Program-made: the position numbers and the translations under genes | Assembly (NCBI GenBank): GCA_002438405.1 | Contig: DJOE01000023.1 | Coordinates: 314,366 to 378,365 of the forward strand | Reading direction: 5' to 3' | Source of the DNA: Cyanobacteria bacterium UBA6446 | Lineage (GTDB): Bacteria; Cyanobacteriota; Vampirovibrionia; Gastranaerophilales; Gastranaerophilaceae | DNA: 64,000 nt | In this document: piece by piece, positions 43,092 through 50,544 of the stretch | How the letters are laid out: every line of letters starts with the position of its first letter | How positions within the stretch are numbered: the stretch's first letter is position 1 | The notes under the pieces: model-generated | Databases searched by the model: none | What the model was told of the DNA's origin: nothing | Seen by the model: only the letters and a program-made list of their open reading frames with translations

Positions 43092-44255
43092 TTATTTATT
43101 AAATTCTAAGAACAATGCTCTCAAAAGTTCTTGACCTTTAATCATTGTTTTATAATCAAGATACTCCCTTGCAGAGTGCATATTGCAAACTGTTGCTAAA
43201 CCTAATAAATAAGGAGAGAATTTTTCACCGTTTGCATTTGTTCGATTTGCATAAATATGAGTTTCAGCCCCCGCATGGAATGAAGAAATTTCAGGTTCAA
43301 TACCAATTTGTTTTGCAACTTTTGAAAACAAATTAGGCATAAATTCATCTTCATTTTTTTCAAACATTGGCATTTTTTCAGTGAATTTGATATCAGCAGT
43401 TGCAATACCCTTATATTCTTTATTAAAAGAATCAGCAGTTTCTTGCATCAATGCTATTAGTTCGTTTTCCTTTTGCTTATTTGAACTTCTAATAGAATAA
43501 GTTGCATAGCCATCAGTATTGATAACATTTGTTATTGAAGTATCACCAGAAATAATTCCTCCGATATTACAAGAAGTCACAACTTGCCCATTTTCTGAAT
43601 AAAATACCCCCTGTGGCATATCAGAAACTAAATCTGCAATAAGTTTTGTCGCATTTTCTCTTGTCGGGTCACCAATATCATTACCAGAATGTCCCCCCTT
43701 TGGAGCTGAAACTTTTAAATCTACAAGAACATAACTTGCCCCAGAAATTAAACACTGACCTAAAGCATCACTATCAAGAACTAATGCATATTTTGATTTT
43801 ATACGAGAAAAATCGGTATGTTTAATACCTTGCATTGTATTTTCTTCATCACGGGTAAAATGGACTTCCAACCCGCCGTGTTTTATATCTGTTCTTTGAT
43901 TTAATTCATTTGCAAAATAAAGAGCATTTGCAACTCCAGCCTTATCATCAGCACCCAAAGTCCGGCCTTTTGCTTTTATTAAATCGCCATCTAAATATGG
44001 AATAACCGGAGAATCATCACCAACCACGTCCATATGAGATGATAAAAGCAAAGGTTGTTTTGTAGAATCTGTTGCCGGAACATTTATATAAATATTTTTA
44101 AAATCATCTAATTCACACTGAAGATTGTGGTTTTTACAGTAATTGCACACCCAATCTATCATTTTTTCTTCCTTTAAAGACGGTGAAGGAACTTCTGCCA
44201 TAGAGCAAAATAAATCAACCAACTCATTCTCTTTTCTTAATTCCGTTAATTCCAT
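43092..44255 (-). CDS. M20-family metallopeptidase (PepT-like)
   Basis: 387 residues. Zinc ligands and catalytic residues: LLSSHMDVVGDD, GADDKAGVA, the Glu pair in FTRDEENTMQG, KGGHSGNDIG, and a late FHAGAETHIYA. The order matches tripeptide aminopeptidase PepT and related aminoacylases in the cytoplasm. AGGAGAAA supports the ATG. Confidence 0.87.
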   Translation of the reverse strand: MELTELRKENELVDLFCSMAEVPSPSLKEEKMIDWVCNYCKNHNLQCELDDFKNIYINVPATDSTKQPLLLSSHMDVVGDDSPVIPYLDGDLIKAKGRTLGADDKAGVANALYFANELNQRTDIKHGGLEVHFTRDEENTMQGIKHTDFSRIKSKYALVLDSDALGQCLISGASYVLVDLKVSAPKGGHSGNDIGDPTRENATKLIADLVSDMPQGVFYSENGQVVTSCNIGGIISGDTSITNVINTDGYATYSIRSSNKQKENELIALMQETADSFNKEYKGIATADIKFTEKMPMFEKNEDEFMPNLFSKVAKQIGIEPEISSFHAGAETHIYANRTNANGEKFSPYLLGLATVCNMHSAREYLDYKTMIKGQELLRALFLEFNK

Positions 44256-44338
44256 ATATTTCTCCTGATAGTTGTTTATACCTTTATAATATCACATATT
44301 ATAACTTTATCAAATTGAAATCAACAAAAATTTTTCAC

Positions 44339-44566
44339 TCAAACATCATTGGGAATATTTTCCAAGAAAACATTAATATCAACATTAAGAATTTTGGAAA
44401 TTTTTACAATTAAAAATAATTTAGGATGCTGAAGTCCATTTTCAATAAGACTAATCGTGCGAGTAGAAACACCTGCCTTTTCTGCAAGTTGTTCTTGCGA
44501 AAGGTCATTTCTGATTCGTTCAATTTTAATATTTTTGCCCAAAATTCTTAAAATATTCTTATCCAT
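44339..44566 (-). CDS. Short XRE-family regulator
   Basis: 75 residues with one Cro/C1 helix-turn-helix (DLSQEQLAEKAGVSTRTISLIENGLQHPKLF). No effector domain. TATAGT lies seven bases before the ATG and no ribosome site is visible. Divergent from the prepilin at 44658; it probably binds the CATGATATA direct repeats over the prepilin promoter. Confidence 0.86.
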   Translation of the reverse strand: MDKNILRILGKNIKIERIRNDLSQEQLAEKAGVSTRTISLIENGLQHPKLFLIVKISKILNVDINVFLENIPNDV

Positions 44567-44584
44567 CTTTAAAACTATATAATA

Positions 44585-44630
44585 TTGACAAAATTTCTTC
44601 CATGATATAAAATTATTAATTCATGATATA
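44585..44630 (+). promoter_or_regulatory. Prepilin promoter with direct-repeat operator
   Basis: TTGACA (44585-44590), 17-nt spacer, TAAAAT (44608-44613). CATGATATA occurs at 44601-44609, on the -10, and again at 44622-44630, after the start site; the copies are 21 bases apart, two turns of the helix. Confidence 0.7.
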
Positions 44631-44657
44631 TAGTTCAAATAACAAGGAGAATAGCAC

Positions 44658-45392
44658 ATGGATTTTGAAATACTTAACACCAATAAAGAACCTGCATTTA
44701 CCCTTGCAGAAGTTTTAATAACATTGGGAATAATTGGAGTTGTTGCAGCTCTTACAATTCCATCTTTAATCACTAACTACAAAGCTCGCAAACTTCATAC
44801 TCAATTTTTAAAATCCTATTCAACTATTCAGCAAGCATACAAACTTATGCAAAATGATGATGTTTCAATGGACCCCTCAACATATGACACTGGAAGATAT
44901 TACAAAACATTTATGAATTATTTACAAGCGCCACATGATTGTGGGTTATTTGGAGTTATTGGTGCGAATAATAAAAATAATAAAGGAGCTCCTTGTTATA
45001 GAAATAATGGAAACAGTGATAGTGATATGAAACCATATAAATCACTAGATAATAAAACTAATGCTGTCGGCGGTCTGCTTGATGATGGACAAATTGCAAT
45101 GCAAGATGGATCACTAATTTTATTTGAAAATAACAATGGAATTGGTAAAATATTTATCTCAGTAGATTTAAACGGTTACAATAATCCGCCAAACCGTTGG
45201 GGTTATGATTTATTTACTTTTCAGCTAATAGATGAAGAAATAAAAACAATGGGTGACACAGGAACTCAATATACTGATTTTGATAAATATTGCAATCCAG
45301 AAGTCTCAAATAATTTAAACGGAATTGCCTGCGCCCAAAAAGCTAAAGAAGACACAGACTATTTCAAGAAATTAGTTAAAGAATTCAAATAA
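44658..45392 (+). CDS. Prepilin-like protein
   Basis: 244 residues. Leader MDFEILNTNKEPA, then FTLAEVLITLGIIGVVAA. Close paralogue of the prepilin at 23288: both have LLDDGQ/A, VDLNGYNNPPNRWGYDLFTF and an ending LNGIACAQKAKEDTDYFKKL. AAGGAG precedes the ATG. Divergent from the XRE gene at 44339 and followed at once by the convergent tRNA-Pro gene. Confidence 0.9.
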   Translation: MDFEILNTNKEPAFTLAEVLITLGIIGVVAALTIPSLITNYKARKLHTQFLKSYSTIQQAYKLMQNDDVSMDPSTYDTGRYYKTFMNYLQAPHDCGLFGVIGANNKNNKGAPCYRNNGNSDSDMKPYKSLDNKTNAVGGLLDDGQIAMQDGSLILFENNNGIGKIFISVDLNGYNNPPNRWGYDLFTFQLIDEEIKTMGDTGTQYTDFDKYCNPEVSNNLNGIACAQKAKEDTDYFKKLVKEFK

Positions 45393-45396
45393 TAAA

Positions 45397-45473
45397 TGGT
45401 CGGGATGACAGGATTTGAACCTGCGGCCCCTTCGTCCCGAACGAAGTGCGCTACCAAGCTGCGCTACATCCCG
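45397..45473 (-). tRNA. tRNA-Pro (anticodon CGG)
   Basis: 77 nt on the minus strand: acceptor CGGGATG/CATCCCG, D-arm GCGC...GCGC, anticodon stem CTTCG/CGAAG with loop TTCGGGA, T-arm CAGG-TTCAAAT-CCTG, and an encoded CCA end. It resembles the proK type of E. coli. Confidence 0.95.
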
Positions 45474-45529
45474 ATATATTCTTCAATTGTTTTGCGTGAT
45501 CATAGTTTGGTAGCTTTTCGGCAAAAATC

Positions 45530-45622
45530 CTTTTTGCCTCGGCGCTACCTCCTCTCGTTAAAACTTGACGTTTAGTCAACTTTTTCCTCGGCAGAGCGCT
45601 ACTTTCTAACACTCTAGTCAAC
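45530..45622 (-). repeat. Two tandem copies of a structured unit upstream of tRNA-Pro
   Basis: Unit 1 (45580-45622) and unit 2 (45530-45580) share the order GTTGACTA, GTAGCGC, CCGAGG-n-AAAAAG on the minus strand. Unit 2 continues into a hairpin GGTAGC...GGCAAAAA/TTTTTGCC...GCTACC (about 45509-45549). I do not recognise an RNA family. Confidence 0.5.
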
Positions 45623-45686
45623 TTAAAAAAGCAGACCTGACATAGAATATTTTACATCAAAAAGATTTTTCAGAACAAATATTTTC

Positions 45687-47240
45687 TTATTTTTTTCTTG
45701 CCTTTGGTATTCTCTTGATTTTTAAGAACAACAACAATGGAATAATCACAATACACATCATCGCAAGCAAAGCAAATACGTCATAAAAAGATGCCAACCT
45801 AGATTGTTGCAACAATTGTTTATACAAAAACCCATTAGCCTTTCTCACGGCAACTACATGCGGATAATGAATTAAAAATTTATTTGTAAATACCAAAAGT
45901 TTATATCTAAACATTGCATTATGATATGCCAAATCTCCTACCAAATAATTTTGGTGAACTTGAGAAACCCTTGCAATAAATGTTGCAGACATTGCAGTAG
46001 ATATAGCCGTAATCAAGTTTTTGAATAAAGCATGTAGTGCTGCTGCATCTGCGTTTTTTGATGGAGGCATAGTTCTAAATGACAATGCCGTAATCGGGAC
46101 AAATGCAATAGGAACTCCCGCACAAAGTAATAAGTTCGGTAAAATTATACTCGACATAGATGATGTTGTATTCATGCTTGTTAACATCAAAATTGAAATT
46201 CCCATTATAATAAAACCTGTAGCAGTTAAAATTCGGGGTTCAATATATTTAGAAATAGCACCAACTGTCAATAGACCGACAAAACAAACAATTGCTCGAG
46301 GAAACATCGTCAAACCTGACATTGATGGACTATACCCTAACAAACTTTGAACAAACATTGGTACAAGTAACAATGTTGAATATAACATTACATTAATCAA
46401 CGAACTTATTGTCGTTCCAAATAAAAAATTTCTATCCTTAAATACCCTAATGTCAATTACCGGATTATCATATTCCAATTCCCACACATAGAAAAATATA
46501 AAAGAAAATATACATATTCCTGTCAAATAACAAATCCATGGAGTATCAAACCAGTTATACTGTTGACCTCTGTCTAATACAATTTGCATGCAAGCCATCG
46601 CAATTACAATTGAAATATAACCAACAATATCAAACTTTTTCTTCTTTGTAGTTTTTGGAGGTTTATCGTCCGGCACAAATAATTTAACTAATAAAAATGA
46701 CAACATACACAGAGGAATATTTATTATAAATACCCATTGCCATGAATAATTATCCGTCAAATATCCACCCATAAATGGGCCGGCAAGTGGTGAAAACATT
46801 GCTGCAACTCCAAACAAACTCATTGCGACCCCTCGTTGTTCTCGTGGGAAAACATCAAGCAATATAGCTTGACATAATGGCAAAATACAACCACTACCTA
46901 CCCCCTGAACAACACGAGCACCTATCAAAGCTTGCAGATTTGGAGCTAAAATACATAGCAAACAACCTAAAGCAAAAATCCATATACTATAAAAGAATAA
47001 CAATTTTTTACCGATTGTTTGAACTAAATATCCGGTAACAGGGAGCATCAAACCACCAGAAATAATATAACAAGTAATTACCGTATTCGCTTCATACTGA
47101 GTTGCGCCATAATATCCTGCAATATTCGGCTGACAAACATTTGTAGCAGATGATGCAGCTAATGCCAAAAATGATGGCAATAAAACTGATATCGCAACTA
47201 TAAATGGATTAACTGGGGTATTCGCTTTCTCTGTTGTCAT
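45687..47240 (-). CDS. MFS multidrug exporter, DHA2 (EmrB/QacA) family
   Basis: 517 residues, fourteen helices. The opening AASSATNVCQPNIAGYYGAT and motif C (GVAAMFSPLAGPFMGGYL) match the 14-helix family. It is a distant paralogue of the exporter at 40609 but has no regulator next to it. AGGAAG precedes the ATG. Substrate unknown. Confidence 0.89.
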   Translation of the reverse strand: MTTEKANTPVNPFIVAISVLLPSFLALAASSATNVCQPNIAGYYGATQYEANTVITCYIISGGLMLPVTGYLVQTIGKKLLFFYSIWIFALGCLLCILAPNLQALIGARVVQGVGSGCILPLCQAILLDVFPREQRGVAMSLFGVAAMFSPLAGPFMGGYLTDNYSWQWVFIINIPLCMLSFLLVKLFVPDDKPPKTTKKKKFDIVGYISIVIAMACMQIVLDRGQQYNWFDTPWICYLTGICIFSFIFFYVWELEYDNPVIDIRVFKDRNFLFGTTISSLINVMLYSTLLLVPMFVQSLLGYSPSMSGLTMFPRAIVCFVGLLTVGAISKYIEPRILTATGFIIMGISILMLTSMNTTSSMSSIILPNLLLCAGVPIAFVPITALSFRTMPPSKNADAAALHALFKNLITAISTAMSATFIARVSQVHQNYLVGDLAYHNAMFRYKLLVFTNKFLIHYPHVVAVRKANGFLYKQLLQQSRLASFYDVFALLAMMCIVIIPLLLFLKIKRIPKARKK

Positions 47241-47373
47241 AAATTCTTCCTAAGCTTTGTTATTATGATAACACAATTCTTCTTTTAATATATTACTTCA
47301 TAAAAACAATTCAAGGAGTTTGTAATTATTATTAATATAAAATTTATTTTTGGTTTAATTTGAAAATCAATTG

Positions 47374-47379
47374 TATAAT
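47374..47379 (+). promoter_or_regulatory. -10 box of a predicted leaderless mRNA
   Basis: TATAAT with exactly six bases to the ATG at 47386; TTGGTT lies 18 bases upstream of it. Confidence 0.55.
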
Positions 47380-47385
47380 ATTAAT

Positions 47386-48210
47386 ATGAAAAAGATTTTT
47401 ATATTAAGTTTATTCATATCAATATTATTATTTCTCCCGACATCAGCAGAAAATGTCAACCAAGAAGATTTTGAAGTTATAGAACCAGTAGTAGAAGACG
47501 CAACAATAAATGGAAATGAAACTCAAGAACAAATTGATGATAATGCAAGTGAAAATATAGATAACAGCGACAATAGCAATGAAGATGATATAGATTATAA
47601 TGATTTTTTAGATTCTGATATTGACGATACAGATAATTCAAATGCTATAATTCTTGATACTACTCCAGATTTAAAACCTAATATAAAAAAGCAATCAAAA
47701 ATTAAAGAACCCAAAATTCAACTTGATAAGAATAATGATTCTAATATTTCTTCTCAAATATTAAATACCTACGAAAATGACCCTTACGAGAAAAAAACTA
47801 CAAGTTTTACTAATGAGAAAAAAGTTGGAGATTTTTCATTTGGAACGAGTTATGACAGTAGCATTACTCCAAATGATTTAAGCCAAACACGAACATTATT
47901 TTCAAAATATCAAAAAGATAATTTGTCATTAAAAACCTCATACCAAAACAATACATTTAGCTCCTTTGGTCAACAATTTAATGGAACATTTTCTCTTTCT
48001 CCTGAATATAAACTAAATAATCATTTATCATTGCAAGGAGTATATTCCAGAAATATTCTTGATAAGAGCAATAAAAATGAACTAATATTTTCATTAAAAC
48101 CATTTAACGATGATAGAATGAACTTTAATGTTGGTGCGAGTCAAATCAATTATGATAACGGAGCACCTACACGTTCTCAATTGAACTTTTCGACAAAAAT
48201 AAATTTTTAA
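47386..48210 (+). CDS. Secreted protein with an outer-membrane barrel-like C-terminus
   Basis: 274 residues. An N-terminal signal peptide (MKKIFILSLFISILLFLPTSA) is followed by about 80 residues very rich in Asp, Asn and Glu. The second half has alternating beta-strand pattern (DFSFGTSYDSS, LSLKTSYQNNTF, FSLSPEYKLNNHLSLQGVYS, MNFNVGASQINY) and ends in FSTKINF with a terminal Phe, as in outer-membrane barrels. Function unknown. The start at 47386 is preferred because it follows a -10 box; a TTG five codons upstream overlaps that box. Confidence 0.6.
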   Translation: MKKIFILSLFISILLFLPTSAENVNQEDFEVIEPVVEDATINGNETQEQIDDNASENIDNSDNSNEDDIDYNDFLDSDIDDTDNSNAIILDTTPDLKPNIKKQSKIKEPKIQLDKNNDSNISSQILNTYENDPYEKKTTSFTNEKKVGDFSFGTSYDSSITPNDLSQTRTLFSKYQKDNLSLKTSYQNNTFSSFGQQFNGTFSLSPEYKLNNHLSLQGVYSRNILDKSNKNELIFSLKPFNDDRMNFNVGASQINYDNGAPTRSQLNFSTKINF

Positions 48211-48905
48211 TTTGCCTTTTGCTTACTCAATTCTTTTTTCCATGTCCATAAGAAATAAATTGACAAGAAGAAATATGCACACCACATCAAAATAGTAGCA
48301 AAACAATTTGAACCATTCGCATAAGCTTTAATCCACATTACAACAGACAATCCATTCACAATAAACCACACATACCACTGTTCAATACAACGTTTTACGG
48401 TCAAAATTAAACCAATCACAGATAATACCGAAGTTAAAGAATCTATAATTGGGCTTTGATCATTGAATACCCGTAATACAAAATAAAAAACAACAGAAAA
48501 GGAAAAAGAACAAATCAAATAAATAATTTTTTCTTTTTGAGTTAAACAAGTTTTAATTATTTCTTGAACATCATCTTTCAAATGTTCTTTCCATTTAAAA
48601 ATACCAAGAACTTGCATTGGGAAATAATACAAAACATACAATGCTAAATTCCCATACAATGCATTTTTAAAAGAAATATAACTGTAACAAGCTGTTCCGG
48701 CAAGCCCAAAGAAATAACAAGATATTTTTCCTTTCCCTGCCAAAATAGAATAACTCACACCACAAATAGAAGAAATCAAAGCGACTTTACTATCGTTCAT
48801 TATAAAAGACAAAACAATAATAAATAAAATTCCTAACGGGAAAATAATTCTTTCAAATTTTCCCCAACCACTAAATTCCTTTTGCAAAAACTCTAATATT
48901 TTCAT
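48207..48905 (-). CDS. pnuC: PnuC-like nicotinamide riboside/mononucleotide transporter
   Basis: 232 residues with seven or eight hydrophobic segments. Typical PnuC features: GKGKISCYFFGLAGTACYSYISFKNALYGN, VLYYFPMQVLGIFKWKEH and the late WYVWFIVNGLSVVMWIKAY. Imports a vitamin B3 nucleoside for NAD synthesis; nadD is elsewhere in this window. Confidence 0.88.
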   Translation of the reverse strand: MKILEFLQKEFSGWGKFERIIFPLGILFIIVLSFIMNDSKVALISSICGVSYSILAGKGKISCYFFGLAGTACYSYISFKNALYGNLALYVLYYFPMQVLGIFKWKEHLKDDVQEIIKTCLTQKEKIIYLICSFSFSVVFYFVLRVFNDQSPIIDSLTSVLSVIGLILTVKRCIEQWYVWFIVNGLSVVMWIKAYANGSNCFATILMWCAYFFLSIYFLWTWKKELSKQKAN

Positions 48906-49010
48906 TACATTTATTCTAACTTAAAAAATCCAAATATTGAAATATTTTAAGAAATATCAAAAACGTTTTACTTTTAAGTTTGTGTGATGTGTACTAGTAA
49001 TAGGTAAATT

Positions 49011-50036
49011 ATGGCGATTCAAAAAATTGGACAAACAACATCAAATTTTACAACAAGATTGTTAAAGAATAAAACTGTTCTTAAAGCCCTAGAAAAAATT
49101 TCTGACCACGGAACATCTTTTTCAGCAAGTACATCTCTTGCACTTTCTTTAACAGTACGTCCCATGTCGATTTTTTTAACTCCGGATACTGAAAAAGAGA
49201 ATAAACAATATGCTGCAGCAAATTCTATTTGTTCTGGATTAATTAAATTTGCAATAGTTGAATCAATTGCTCTTCCAATTGAAAACGCAGTTAAAAATAT
49301 TGATAAAAATCCAAAGAAATTTTTGACGGATAAAACAATAAAAAATTTAAGTCTAACTAATGAAATTGCAAAATCAAGAAGCTATAAATTAATTACGCAA
49401 ATGTTCAAATTAGGAACAGGATTTTTGACAGCCATACCGAAATCAATGCTGACTTTGGCTCTGATTCCAGTATTGATGGATAATGTATTCTTTAAAAATC
49501 GACAAAAAGCAACTGAAAAAGCTCCAAACCAAACAGATACAAAAGAAAAACCTTTAAATTTCACCGGACATTTCCAAAACAAACTATCAAAAGGTTTTAG
49601 TAAAGTAATTAATTCGAGAGAAGTTCAAAATCTTGCCAATAAATATCAAAACAAAGATAACGATATTGCAAAACACATGACAGCCGCAACTGATATCCTT
49701 TTGACAACATCATTTGCAGTTCAAACATCAAAAAGTTCTAAAATAAAAGAGAATAGAAAAAAAGCACTTATCTATAATAACGTAATTTCAACATTTATAA
49801 CTCTCACAATGGGTTATGGAATAGATAATTTGATACAGAAAAAGACAGGAAAATTTGTTAAAAAATTCAAAAAAATAAATGCAACAGACCCTAAAGTTGG
49901 GAAATATATTGAGGGTATAAACATATTACGTCCGGCATTAATTTTTGCAGGAATTTATTATGGAATACTTCCACTATTTTCAACATTCATGGCTGAAAAA
50001 GTAGATAAATATATCGAAAAAAAGTCAAATAAATAA
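49011..50036 (+). CDS. Hypothetical protein with several hydrophobic segments
   Basis: 341 residues; no family recognised. The start MAIQKIGQTTSNF is followed by moderately hydrophobic helices near residues 50, 85, 145, 255 and 300 between Lys-rich stretches. It could be a membrane-associated or amphipathic structural protein. AGGTAAATT lies before the ATG. Single gene, divergent from pnuC; no terminator visible. Confidence 0.6.
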   Translation: MAIQKIGQTTSNFTTRLLKNKTVLKALEKISDHGTSFSASTSLALSLTVRPMSIFLTPDTEKENKQYAAANSICSGLIKFAIVESIALPIENAVKNIDKNPKKFLTDKTIKNLSLTNEIAKSRSYKLITQMFKLGTGFLTAIPKSMLTLALIPVLMDNVFFKNRQKATEKAPNQTDTKEKPLNFTGHFQNKLSKGFSKVINSREVQNLANKYQNKDNDIAKHMTAATDILLTTSFAVQTSKSSKIKENRKKALIYNNVISTFITLTMGYGIDNLIQKKTGKFVKKFKKINATDPKVGKYIEGINILRPALIFAGIYYGILPLFSTFMAEKVDKYIEKKSNK

Positions 50037-50394
50037 GAATATCAATTGTATGTGGACAGATTATATATAATACTAAGGCTACGTTACCTTACTAATTTGG
50101 GAAGTTTTACAAAGCATTTTCTAAGTATAATCATAGTTGCAATTTGTTGGTATGCAAAGTAACACATTGATTGGTTATTTGTAACAGATAAATTGAGTAT
50201 TTGGGCAAGAGAGCAGTGAAAAATTTTAAACGCTTTTATTTATTATTGATTCATTTTTACATTTTATGGTCAATTTATTTAGAGGTTTGGCAATGTTACT
50301 GTGTCTATGCTATTATTTAACTATAAAATCTTAATATTTATCAGTGTTTTAAAATAAAACAGACAGATATAGAAATTTAATTATTTGAAAAATT
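50037..50394. other. AT-rich intergenic stretch
   Basis: About 360 bases between the gene at 49011 and an HNH remnant. No RNA gene, promoter or convincing ORF was found; one hydrophobic frame from a GTG at about 50217 was judged chance. Confidence 0.4.
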
Positions 50395-50523
50395 ATGGAT
50401 AAAAAGAAAATATGCGTATTTTGTAAAAAAGAATTTGAGGAATTATCAGAAGAACATATTATTTCAAATGAGTTATCTGGTAGATTTTTACCTACATTCA
50501 AAATGTCAGCTATTGTTTTATAA
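50395..50523 (+). pseudogene. 5' remnant of an HNH endonuclease gene
   Basis: A 42-codon frame: MDKKKICVFCKKEFEELSEEH, then IISNEL. CxxC followed by EEHIIxNxL is the usual start of a family of HNH nucleases of 200-300 residues. The rest is missing: after RFLPTFK the frame drifts and stops. The 3' part was probably lost when the downstream XRE/RES genes were placed there or removed by a deletion. Confidence 0.55.
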
Positions 50524-50544
50524 TTTCATATTTGTTTATTAATC

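Noticed and set aside
45480..45686. Known riboswitch (lysine, Mn or c-di-AMP type) upstream of tRNA-Pro
   Set aside because: Short GCCGA and GAGGTAG pieces suggested it, but the conserved cores of these classes are absent and no regulated gene follows. Listed only as an unassigned tandem repeat.
50217..50330. Hydrophobic frame starting at GTG (KNFKRFYLLLIHFYI)
   Set aside because: Weak ribosome site and composition expected of AT-rich non-coding DNA; unlike the 6468 and 21039 ORFs it has no promoter or terminator.
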